Source: Sphingobacterium sp. ML3W
Lineage (GTDB): Bacteria; Bacteroidota; Bacteroidia; Sphingobacteriales; Sphingobacteriaceae
Reading direction: 5' to 3'
Assembly (NCBI RefSeq): GCF_029542085.1
Contig: NZ_CP107036.1
Coordinates: forward strand, 2,108,001 to 2,172,000
DNA length: 64,000 bases
Position 1 is the first letter of the stretch. Every line of letters begins with the position of its first letter. Shown in pieces: positions 45,954-54,784 of the stretch. The notes under the pieces were generated by a model, which saw only the letters and a program-made list of their open reading frames with translations, was not told the origin of the DNA and did no database searches. The translations under genes were made by a program, and so were the position numbers.

Positions 45954-45974
45954 TCTCTAATAACTCAGATTTTA

Positions 45975-46646
45975 TTAAAACGCTACAGTATTCTGGAAAT
46001 GTTTGAGGAATTTTCTTTTGTCCAATTTATACAGCCTTGCAGCCCGATAAGCGACACCGGTCTGCACTTCATCCAACTCCTTTAGGAAGCCATAATTCTG
46101 CATTTTCTTTCGAAAATTGCGTTTATCCAATGTTTTATTCAATATACCTTCATACACCAATTGCAATTGGGTCAGGGTAAATTTTTCAGGTAACAATTCA
46201 AAAGCGATCGGTTTGTAGGCCAAACGACGCTGCAATCTTTCCAAACATAAATCCAAAATCTGCTTATGGTCAAATGCCAATTCCGGAACATTTCTAACAG
46301 GAAACCATTTCGCCTGCTTCATGTAGTTTGTAACAGGCTTTGTTTTCAGTTTTGTGCTATCAAGCTGGACTAGGGCATAGTAAGCTACTGTCAGAATACG
46401 CCCTTTTGGATGCCGTTTCAAGCCCGCAAAAGAATGTAATTGGTCCATAAATACATCCTTCAAACCTGTATTTTCATACAAAATTCTCTTTACGGCATCT
46501 TCCATCTCTTCGTCATTATCCACGAAAAAGCCTGGCAATGCCCACCAATCCTTAAAAGGATATTCATTTCTTTCAGCCAAAAGAACCTTTAATTCTCCTT
46601 CATGAAAGCCTAATATGACACAGTCTACGGTAAAATTACTATACAA
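45975..46646 (-). CDS. NrtR/AraR-type regulator (degenerate Nudix domain plus winged helix)
   Basis: A 223-residue protein with a Nudix fold (about residues 5-130) and a C-terminal winged-helix DNA-binding part (about 150-215, FTLTQLQLVYEGILNKTLDKRNFRKKM in blocks). The Nudix box at residues 39-62 lacks two key glutamates (RILYENTGL in place of RELxEExGU), so it is probably a ligand sensor, not a hydrolase. Proteins of this class control NAD or sugar genes. It is divergent from pfkA, and a palindrome lies between them, so it may control glycolysis. Confidence 0.83.
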   Translation of the reverse strand: MYSNFTVDCVILGFHEGELKVLLAERNEYPFKDWWALPGFFVDNDEEMEDAVKRILYENTGLKDVFMDQLHSFAGLKRHPKGRILTVAYYALVQLDSTKLKTKPVTNYMKQAKWFPVRNVPELAFDHKQILDLCLERLQRRLAYKPIAFELLPEKFTLTQLQLVYEGILNKTLDKRNFRKKMQNYGFLKELDEVQTGVAYRAARLYKLDKRKFLKHFQNTVAF

Positions 46647-46773
46647 AACTTCTAAATTTATTTATGTGCGATATACTGAGCTAAATTTATTGGCTACTAA
46701 TCATCGGGTTACCTGTAACAATTATACGCTTCCTAAACGTCATGCGCAAAAAAATAATGAAAAATTTATTCAA

Positions 46774-46790
46774 AGTGTAGAATATACACT
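46774..46790. promoter_or_regulatory. Palindrome AGTGTA-N5-TACACT before pfkA
   Basis: Perfect 6-bp arms, 5-base spacer, in the NrtR/pfkA divergent region. It overlaps the likely -33 region of a promoter whose -7-like TATATTCG is at 46801-46808. The same palindrome (one change) occurs at 23278-23294. Confidence 0.55.
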
Positions 46791-46828
46791 ATAAAAATCT
46801 TATATTCGTAGAACCTAAAATATAGAGT

Positions 46829-47809
46829 GTGATAAAAGAAATAAAAAAAATAGGCGTATTAACATCTGGCGGTGACGCCCCCGGCATGAATGCTTGCATT
46901 CGTGCAGTTGTCCGTACAGCGCTTCACAAAGGCCTTCAGGTCACTGGGATTTACCAGGGGTATCAGGGTTTGATTGACGCAAATTTCAAAGAAATGGATA
47001 CCCGCTCTGTGAGCAATATCATACAGCGTGGTGGTACAATACTAAAAACAGCACGTTGTCTGGAGTTTAAAACAACTGAAGGACGAAAAATCGCATACGA
47101 CAATTTAAAAGCAGCAGAAATAGATGCGTTGGTGGTGATTGGTGGTGATGGGACTTTTACTGGTGCAAATTTTTTCTCCAAAGAATTCGAGATTCCTATT
47201 GTGGGGATCCCCGGAACGATTGACAATGACCTTTATGGATCAGACTATACCATTGGTTATGATACGGCAAACAATACCGTTATTGAAGCCATTGACAAAA
47301 TCAGAGATACAGCGGCATCGCATGAGCGCCTCTTCTTTGTTGAGGTAATGGGTAGAGATTCCGGATGTATCGCATTAAACGCAGGAATTGCAGGTGGTGC
47401 TGAAGCCATCTTGCTTCCAGAAAAAGAGACGGCTATTGATGATTTAATCAACCACCTGGAAGATGGAGCCATCAAAAAGAAATCTTCATCCATTGTTATT
47501 GTTGCAGAGGGCGATCAAAACGGTGGTGCTTATTATGTAGCAAAAAAAGTAAAGGAAAAATTTGATCATTACGACACGAAAGTTAGTATATTAGGGCATT
47601 TACAACGTGGTGGATCTCCAACGAGTTTTGACCGCGTACTGGCTAGTCGATTGGGTTTTGCTGCCGTTAATGAAATTTTAGCAGGCAATACGCGGATCAC
47701 CGTTGGTCTCCGTGGTAATGAAATCAAAACTACTCCGATCGAGGAAGCTATCAGCAATAAGGAAATTAAACTTAGCCCTGATCTATTGGAAATGGCTGAG
47801 ATTTTATAA
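46829..47809 (+). CDS. pfkA: ATP-dependent 6-phosphofructokinase
   Basis: Phosphorylates fructose-6-phosphate to the 1,6-bisphosphate, the committed step of glycolysis. 326 residues with GVLTSGGDAPGMNA at 9-22, GGDGTF at 105-110 (Gly pattern of ATP-type enzymes) and the catalytic PGTIDND at 128-134. The start is a GTG at 46829; no ATG is available in frame. It leads an operon with a kinase-like gene and gapA. Confidence 0.96.
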   Translation: MIKEIKKIGVLTSGGDAPGMNACIRAVVRTALHKGLQVTGIYQGYQGLIDANFKEMDTRSVSNIIQRGGTILKTARCLEFKTTEGRKIAYDNLKAAEIDALVVIGGDGTFTGANFFSKEFEIPIVGIPGTIDNDLYGSDYTIGYDTANNTVIEAIDKIRDTAASHERLFFVEVMGRDSGCIALNAGIAGGAEAILLPEKETAIDDLINHLEDGAIKKKSSSIVIVAEGDQNGGAYYVAKKVKEKFDHYDTKVSILGHLQRGGSPTSFDRVLASRLGFAAVNEILAGNTRITVGLRGNEIKTTPIEEAISNKEIKLSPDLLEMAEIL

Positions 47810-47827
47810 TATAAAATAAAGCAGACT

Positions 47828-49682
<1,855 letters not shown>

Positions 49683-49704
49683 TAAGATCCACCTAGACAA
49701 TATC

Positions 49705-49740
49705 AAAGGGCTATTCGATATGAATAGCCCTTTATTTTTT
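49705..49740 (+). terminator. Intrinsic terminator of the pfkA-gapA operon
   Basis: 12-bp perfect stem AAAGGGCTATTC / GAATAGCCCTTT, loop GATAT, T run. Confidence 0.92.
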
Positions 49741-49794
49741 CCACTTAGGAATCAGCGGGTTGGCGTTTAAACGCAAAAAAAAGCACTTTTGCCT

Positions 49795-49824
49795 TTTGTA
49801 TTTCAAATAATCCCTCTATATTTG
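49795..49824 (+). promoter_or_regulatory. Promoter of the tRNA array
   Basis: TTTG (49795-49798), 18-base spacer, TATATTTG (49817-49824): exact match to the Bacteroidota consensus, 34 bases before the tRNA-Phe gene. Confidence 0.7.
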
Positions 49825-49858
49825 CAGCATCAATAAGGCAAACAGCCAATATTGAAAA

Positions 49859-49931
49859 GGTGCCATAGCTCAGTTGGTAGAGCAAAGGACTGAAAATCCT
49901 TGTGTCGCTGGTTCGAATCCAGCTGGCACCA
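49859..49931 (+). tRNA. tRNA-Phe (GAA)
   Basis: 73 bases. Acceptor GGTGCCA / TGGCACC, discriminator A; D arm AGCTCAGTTGGTAGAGC; anticodon stem AAGGA / TCCTT with loop CTGAAAA giving GAA at 49892-49894; T arm CTGGTTCGAATCCAG. CCA is not encoded. Confidence 0.97.
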
Positions 49932-49983
49932 CCGAAAGAAGCAGAACGCAATGTTCTGGAATACTTTGAAAAATAATTCCAAT

Positions 49984-50056
49984 GCGAAAATAGCTCAGCT
50001 GGTAGAGCACAACCTTGCCAAGGTTGGGGTCGCGAGTTCGAATCTCGTTTTTCGCT
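49984..50056 (+). tRNA. tRNA-Gly (GCC)
   Basis: 73 bases. Acceptor GCGAAAA / TTTTCGC, discriminator T; anticodon stem CAACC / GGTTG with loop TTGCCAA giving GCC at 50017-50019; T arm CGAGTTCGAATCTCG. CCA not encoded. Confidence 0.97.
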
Positions 50057-50061
50057 CACCT

Positions 50062-50146
50062 GCCTAGGTGGTGGAACTGGTAGACACGCAGGACTTAAAA
50101 TCCTGTTCCCGTTAAGGGAGTGCGGGTTCGATTCCCGCCCTAGGTA
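50062..50146 (+). tRNA. tRNA-Leu (TAA)
   Basis: 85 bases with a long variable arm, as in class II tRNAs. Acceptor GCCTAGG / CCTAGGT (first pair G-T), discriminator A; anticodon stem CAGGA / TCCTG with loop CTTAAAA giving TAA at 50096-50098; T arm CGGGTTCGATTCCCG. Confidence 0.97.
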
Positions 50147-50184
50147 CAAGAAAGCTCATCAGTCGATGGGCTTTTCTTGTTTTA
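50147..50184 (+). terminator. Intrinsic terminator after the tRNA array
   Basis: Long hairpin CAAGAAAGCTCATC / GATGGGCTTTTCTTG (one bulge, one G-T pair), loop AGTC, followed by TTTT. Confidence 0.8.
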
Positions 50185-50216
50185 TAGCTTTTTCTCCAAC
50201 GCTCCCCTCCTTCGCC

Positions 50217-51170
50217 TTAAATTTCGTTATCCGAACTTACCCGTGCCCTATAAAGCTCAATCTTTTGATAAATCTTGTTAAAAAACATTTTCTTATCCCG
50301 CGTGCCTGCTGTATTTAACAACCTGGAATTTTTAAGCTGATGCTGATAAAAGTTTGACGCATGCTGACAGCTATCTGTATCATTTGTAATAAAGTAGCCC
50401 AGCATCGTATGGGGCACAAATAACGCCTTTCTGTCCTTGTTCCCAACCAAAACATTATTGTTTAAGATCAATAGTTCATGATAATATAGTTGATACTGCT
50501 CATTATTCGGAACGCATTTTTTTTCCAGTGAAAACACCAGTTCCTTTATCTGGTCACAAAGGATCTTCCCATTGTCAGCTGTCAATAGACCCGCTTGGGA
50601 AAAATACATAATCTGCTGTAGCGTACTATTGATTGTCGTATCATTCCAGATCTCTTTTACCCTGATGGACGAATAATAATCATTCAGCTTTTGTCCCCGA
50701 TTATCCATCGGTGTTTTTAACAAAAACGACTCAAAAGATACCTCCAACTCATCCGGGCTCAATAAATTGAGCCAAACATAGCGTTTAAAACGAGATAATA
50801 ATCCTGTATTTATCGTATAGAAGATCGGTATATCCTTAGCCGAATAATACAGGAACGTCTCTAGGTTGGGTTTAAATTCTGTTAAAGACTTAAAGGAATT
50901 CTCAAGGTAATTTGACAGGTCATTGAATGACTGGATTTCCGTTGTCCTTTTCACTAAAACATGATCACTATGCTGAAACATCTTATCCAAAGAAAGTGAA
51001 AAGTGATTCGCGAGTTGTACCGTCTCCTCTATTGAAAATTTGCTCTTCATCGAAATCCGCCGATGCGCCGCATCATAGCTAATATCAAGAGCGCTTGCTA
51101 TAGCCTCAATGATAGACTTTGTTGCATCTATTTTTCGTTGTATTTCCTGGATCAGCTTTTCTTGATACAT
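50217..51170 (-). CDS. HTH-type regulator divergent from the HMG-CoA reductase operon
   Basis: A 317-residue protein. The N-terminal part (about residues 15-60) looks like a Cro/BetR-like HTH: IIEAIASALDISYDAAHRRISMK, then FSIEETVQLANHFSLSLDKMF. The long C-terminal part, rich in Tyr, Phe and Lys, matches no domain I know. I chose the ATG at 51170 (MYQEKLIQEIQ). The ATG at 51227 would add 19 unusual residues and put one of two identical repeats inside the coding region. It likely controls the divergent operon. Confidence 0.75.
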   Translation of the reverse strand: MYQEKLIQEIQRKIDATKSIIEAIASALDISYDAAHRRISMKSKFSIEETVQLANHFSLSLDKMFQHSDHVLVKRTTEIQSFNDLSNYLENSFKSLTEFKPNLETFLYYSAKDIPIFYTINTGLLSRFKRYVWLNLLSPDELEVSFESFLLKTPMDNRGQKLNDYYSSIRVKEIWNDTTINSTLQQIMYFSQAGLLTADNGKILCDQIKELVFSLEKKCVPNNEQYQLYYHELLILNNNVLVGNKDRKALFVPHTMLGYFITNDTDSCQHASNFYQHQLKNSRLLNTAGTRDKKMFFNKIYQKIELYRARVSSDNEI

Positions 51171-51185
51171 AGGCTTATTGGTTTT

Positions 51186-51250
51186 GCGATTATCACAAAA
51201 ATAAAAATATTTTTTATTGTTTACCACAATTTAGAATGCGATTATCACAA
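51186..51250. promoter_or_regulatory. Two identical 13-bp repeats in the regulator/HMG-CoA reductase divergent region
   Basis: GCGATTATCACAA occurs at 51186-51198 and again at 51238-51250, 52 bases (about five helical turns) apart, in the same orientation. The second copy directly abuts an exact TAACTTTG (-7 element, 51251-51258) for the rightward operon. Candidate operators of the adjacent regulator. Confidence 0.6.
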
Positions 51251-51296
51251 TAACTTTGTTAAACAAAACAAATAGTCATTTTATTAAAAGCTGAAT

Positions 51297-52514
51297 ATGA
51301 AAACATTATTAAAAATACCTGCGCGAGCAGTTGATCAAACGGAAAACTTATGCGCTTTACCCCTTTCGTCGGAAATTAGCACCGAAGGAACGAAAACACT
51401 ACGAAGCTATCTAAGCGAAGAAACGAACAAGCAATTTCCTACATTGACCTATACCAACATCGACCTATCGCTATTAAATGGAAATATTGAGAACTTCATT
51501 GGTATGAGTCAAGTTCCGACAGGGATTATTGGTCCATTAAAAGTCCACGGAACCGCAGCCAACGGTGCATACTATGTGCCATTGGCCACCAGTGAGGGGG
51601 CATTGGTCGCATCTTATCATCGTGGAGCGAGGGCATGCTTGCTAGCAGGGGGAGTTACTTCGATCTGCCTAAAAGAAGGTGTCCAACGAAGTCCGGTATT
51701 CAAATTTGAAAACTTAAATGATTTAAGCCTTTTTGTGTCGTGGTTCCTTGCTGAGAAAGACATTCTTCAGGATATCGTTAAGAAAACAAGTCGCTTTGCA
51801 AAATTAACGGACACAAGAATCCAAATCGAAGGCAATCATCTGACCATATCATTTGAATACTTCACCGCAGATGCGGCGGGACAAAATATGGTCACCATCT
51901 GTACAGATGCCATCTGTCGGTTTATGGTCGACCTATGTCCGGTCAAGCCTACACACTGGTTTATTGAAGGGAACAGTTCCGGCGACAAAAAGGCAACAGC
52001 ATATTCCTTCAACAACGTTAGAGGTAAGAAAGTAACGGCAGAAATAGAACTATCAGCCAGCATTGTATCGGAAGTACTCAAAACATCATCCGAACTGATG
52101 GATAGATACTGGCGCAGCTCCACCATGGGGATCATCCAAAGCGCTGCCATAGGTGCACATGGTCATTATGCCAATGGGCTGGCCGCACTATTTTTAGCTA
52201 CTGGCCAGGATGTTGCCTGTGTAGCCGAAGCTGCAACAGGTATCACAAGAATGGAATTAAATAAAGATGGTTCACTATACGCCAGCGTCACCTTGCCAAA
52301 CCTGATCATAGGGACTGTCGGTGGTGGCACAAACCTCCCTACCCAAAAGGAATGTTTGGAGATCATGGACTGTTACGGAGAAGGAAATTCAATAAAATAT
52401 GCAGAGATAGCCGCAGCTCTTGTACTTGCTGGGGAATTATCTATTGCTGCTGCCCTGTCAGCAGGCCAGTTTACGCAGGCACATCAAAAATTCGGCAGAA
52501 AAAAATCGGTATAA
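51297..52514 (+). CDS. Hydroxymethylglutaryl-CoA reductase (class I-like)
   Basis: Reduces HMG-CoA to mevalonate, the key step of the mevalonate route to isoprenoids. 405 residues, no membrane anchor. Catalytic residues can be matched: Glu100 (ATSEGALVAS), Lys232 (SGDKKATAY), Asp305 (ATGQDVAC) and His396 (QAHQKFGR). ENFIGMSQVPTGIIGPL and GTVGGGTNLPTQ are class I-type blocks; DAAGQNM replaces the common DAMGMNM. It leads a four-gene operon with lipid-headgroup-type enzymes; no other mevalonate genes are in the window. Confidence 0.92.
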   Translation: MKTLLKIPARAVDQTENLCALPLSSEISTEGTKTLRSYLSEETNKQFPTLTYTNIDLSLLNGNIENFIGMSQVPTGIIGPLKVHGTAANGAYYVPLATSEGALVASYHRGARACLLAGGVTSICLKEGVQRSPVFKFENLNDLSLFVSWFLAEKDILQDIVKKTSRFAKLTDTRIQIEGNHLTISFEYFTADAAGQNMVTICTDAICRFMVDLCPVKPTHWFIEGNSSGDKKATAYSFNNVRGKKVTAEIELSASIVSEVLKTSSELMDRYWRSSTMGIIQSAAIGAHGHYANGLAALFLATGQDVACVAEAATGITRMELNKDGSLYASVTLPNLIIGTVGGGTNLPTQKECLEIMDCYGEGNSIKYAEIAAALVLAGELSIAAALSAGQFTQAHQKFGRKKSV

Positions 52515-52515
52515 A

Positions 52516-53097
52516 ATGGAAACGAAAAAAGAAAATAGATGGAATGTGCCAAATGCACTTTCTATCTACCGTATACTTGCAATACCTTTTATTAGCTATG
52601 CCATATTAACTGAAAACAGGAATCTCTTTATAGTATTATTGTCTGTAAACCTTATAACGGATATCCTCGACGGATTAATCGCTAGACTATTTAAACTTCA
52701 AACAGAATTTGGCGCTAAACTGGATTCGGTCGCGGACATAGGGACATACCTGATGGCCTTTATGGGAATGATAACACTGGAAAAAGCTTTCGTAGCAGCA
52801 TATAAAATCGAATTTATCCTCCTTATTGTCTTATGGATTGCTCCCCAAGTATATGCCCTTATCCGATTTCAACGGTTCCCCAGCTTTCATTTATGGTCTT
52901 ATAAGATAACTGGTTACTTACAGGGCATATTTATCTTTAGCTACTTCGTATTCGGATTTCATACAATCTACTTTCACTTGATGTTAATCGTGAGTTGCCT
53001 GGCTTATCTGGAAGAATTATTTCTAGTGATTACCTTACCAAAGCTGCAATCCAATTTGAAGAGCATATTCCTTATCCAACAACAAAAAGGAGGTTGA
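52516..53097 (+). CDS. CDP-alcohol phosphatidyltransferase family protein
   Basis: A 193-residue membrane enzyme with about six hydrophobic segments. It carries the full family signature D-x2-DG-x2-AR-x8-G-x3-D-x3-D at Asp49, Asp52, Gly53, Ala56, Arg57, Gly66, Asp70 and Asp74. Such enzymes exchange CMP of a CDP-linked lipid for an alcohol such as glycerol phosphate, inositol phosphate or serine. It starts one base after the HMG-CoA reductase stop codon. The acceptor alcohol is unknown. Confidence 0.92.
   Translation: METKKENRWNVPNALSIYRILAIPFISYAILTENRNLFIVLLSVNLITDILDGLIARLFKLQTEFGAKLDSVADIGTYLMAFMGMITLEKAFVAAYKIEFILLIVLWIAPQVYALIRFQRFPSFHLWSYKITGYLQGIFIFSYFVFGFHTIYFHLMLIVSCLAYLEELFLVITLPKLQSNLKSIFLIQQQKGG
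53087..53094 (+). promoter_or_regulatory. Strong Shine-Dalgarno sequence
   Basis: AAGGAGGT, 5 bases before the ATG at 53100. A full anti-SD match is unusual here, where most starts have none. It also encodes the Lys-Gly-Gly end of the preceding protein, so chance is possible. Confidence 0.55.
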
Positions 53098-53099
53098 TC

Positions 53100-53810
53100 A
53101 TGTATTTGTTTATTGCGAACATATTGCTATTATTTTTTGGAATAGGTGCTTTAGTGACACTGTATCTCAATAAGGACAGTCAAGCTGATCGAGCCAAAGA
53201 GCGTTGGCTAAAACTGGGAGTGTATTTTCTGGTGCTGGTCCTGGTATTTTCGTCCATTTATTTTGAACAAATAAAACTCCTGGCTATTTGCATAGGAATC
53301 GTCGGCCTTTATGAAATTTTTAAAGCCCAATCATTTTCCAGACAAACAGTTCCTTTCTGCTATTTTGTGTTATTCATTTACCTCAGTATCCTATTTGCAT
53401 TCGTTAAGTTCAGCAATCAGATACCAACAGAGCATATATGTTTTGTCTACTTTATAGTTGTCACCTTTGATGGGTTTAGCCAACTTAGTGGTCAATTATT
53501 GGGAAAACGAAAACTGATCCCCAAGATTAGTCCCAATAAAACTTTTGAGGGTTTGATTGGTGGTATGATATTGACACTATCGACCAGTCTTTTCCTTTTT
53601 CATTATATCCATCCTTCAATCGGATCAACAGTAGGGACAGCAGTATTCATCTGTATTTCCGCACTTGTTGGAGATCTCTTGGCTTCCTGGTACAAGCGCA
53701 GATGTCAAATTAAGGACTACAGCCGATTAATCCCGGGACATGGTGGAATATTGGATCGCTTCGACAGCTTTATGTTCTCCGGAGCAATGTATTGGTTAGT
53801 TTATTTATAG
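53100..53810 (+). CDS. Phosphatidate cytidylyltransferase (CdsA-like)
   Basis: A 236-residue membrane protein with about seven helices. It has the family segments PKISPNKTFEGLIGG (residues 141-155) and the C-terminal CDS signature SWYKRRCQIKDY...PGHGGILDRFDS at 196-223. It activates a phospholipid or lipid phosphate with CTP to form a CDP-lipid. The start ATG at 53100 follows a strong Shine-Dalgarno site and lies 2 bases after the previous stop. It is shorter than typical housekeeping CdsA and is probably a second, specialised copy. Confidence 0.9.
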   Translation: MYLFIANILLLFFGIGALVTLYLNKDSQADRAKERWLKLGVYFLVLVLVFSSIYFEQIKLLAICIGIVGLYEIFKAQSFSRQTVPFCYFVLFIYLSILFAFVKFSNQIPTEHICFVYFIVVTFDGFSQLSGQLLGKRKLIPKISPNKTFEGLIGGMILTLSTSLFLFHYIHPSIGSTVGTAVFICISALVGDLLASWYKRRCQIKDYSRLIPGHGGILDRFDSFMFSGAMYWLVYL

Positions 53811-53862
53811 CAACGTAAATACCCTAATCTTAAAATAATTGATAAACAAATAATTTATACAG

Positions 53863-54534
53863 ATGAAAAGCGAATTATCAAATATGCTCCTATTGGCAAT
53901 GATCTTTTTGCTGCTATTTGCCCTTTCTGAAATATTATACCATTGCTTTAAGATTAGAGTTGAATTCACGAGAAAACTCGTGCATATGGGCACGGGCATT
54001 ATTTCACTGTTATTCCCTATTTTACTTATAAGTCATTGGTCCGTATTGTTGCTTTGTGGATTATTTACCGTGATTTTGGTCTTATCCCTAAAATTTAATT
54101 TATTGCGATCTATACATGCGATTGACCGGAAATCCGCAGGTAGCCTTGCCTATCCTGCCGCAGTGTATCTTTGCTTTCTGACTCAGGCCTATCTGGATGA
54201 TCGATATATTTTCTATTATCTACCTTTAGCTACCTTAGCTATCTGCGATCCCATGGCCGCATTATCTGGCAAAAAATGGCCATTGGGTTCCTATATGATC
54301 CTTGGCGCAAAAAAGACTATGTTAGGATCTATTGTTTTCTTTATCAGTGCAGTTATTGTGGCTTTTTTGATCTGGAAATACACGCATGATTCGAATCTCG
54401 GCTTTCAGGAACTTACCATCATAGCTGCGATTGCACTCATGGCTACACTCGCTGAAGCAATGAGCAAAGATGGCTATGATAATCTAACCATCCCCATAAG
54501 TACAATCGTAAGCTTGTATATTCTTCTTCCTTAA
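53863..54534 (+). CDS. Dolichol/phytol kinase-like membrane protein
   Basis: A 223-residue protein with about seven membrane helices. Family features of the CTP-dependent lipid kinases (SEC59/DGK1/VTE5 group) are visible: RVEFTRKLVHMGTG (residues 32-45), CDPMAALSGKKWP (128-140), KKTMLGS (150-156) and TLAEAMSKDGYDNLTIP (195-211). It would phosphorylate an isoprenoid alcohol or diacylglycerol. It is the last gene of the operon, 52 bases after the cytidylyltransferase gene. Confidence 0.85.
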   Translation: MKSELSNMLLLAMIFLLLFALSEILYHCFKIRVEFTRKLVHMGTGIISLLFPILLISHWSVLLLCGLFTVILVLSLKFNLLRSIHAIDRKSAGSLAYPAAVYLCFLTQAYLDDRYIFYYLPLATLAICDPMAALSGKKWPLGSYMILGAKKTMLGSIVFFISAVIVAFLIWKYTHDSNLGFQELTIIAAIALMATLAEAMSKDGYDNLTIPISTIVSLYILLP

Positions 54535-54784
54535 GCCCCTTTTTCTTCGTATCAAAAGCGTACCATATTCGCTAACAGCCAGATCAGAAGCCTACTTCAA
54601 GCAGACTAATACCGGATATTGAGCAGGAATTGTTTGGTCAACATCTGATCAACATCGATACCCAACTTGGTCCGCACCGCCAGTAATCCGAATAAGGTCC
54701 GAAGACAATACGAAGAAATGCTCAACAAACGATAATAGCTTATAGATTTCCTCAATTATTCAAAAAGACTGCTAACCAGACCTA
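54535..54784. other. Convergent intergenic region with TCCG units
   Basis: 250 bases without a gene or a clear terminator. TCCG cores at 54687, 54698 and a variant TACG at 54709 recur every 11 bases, the same period as in the repeat at 32302-32345. Confidence 0.45.

Noticed and set aside
49745-50149. A 134-codon open frame on the minus strand
   Set aside because: It runs antisense through the three tRNA genes; frames like this are a common artefact of tRNA sequence.
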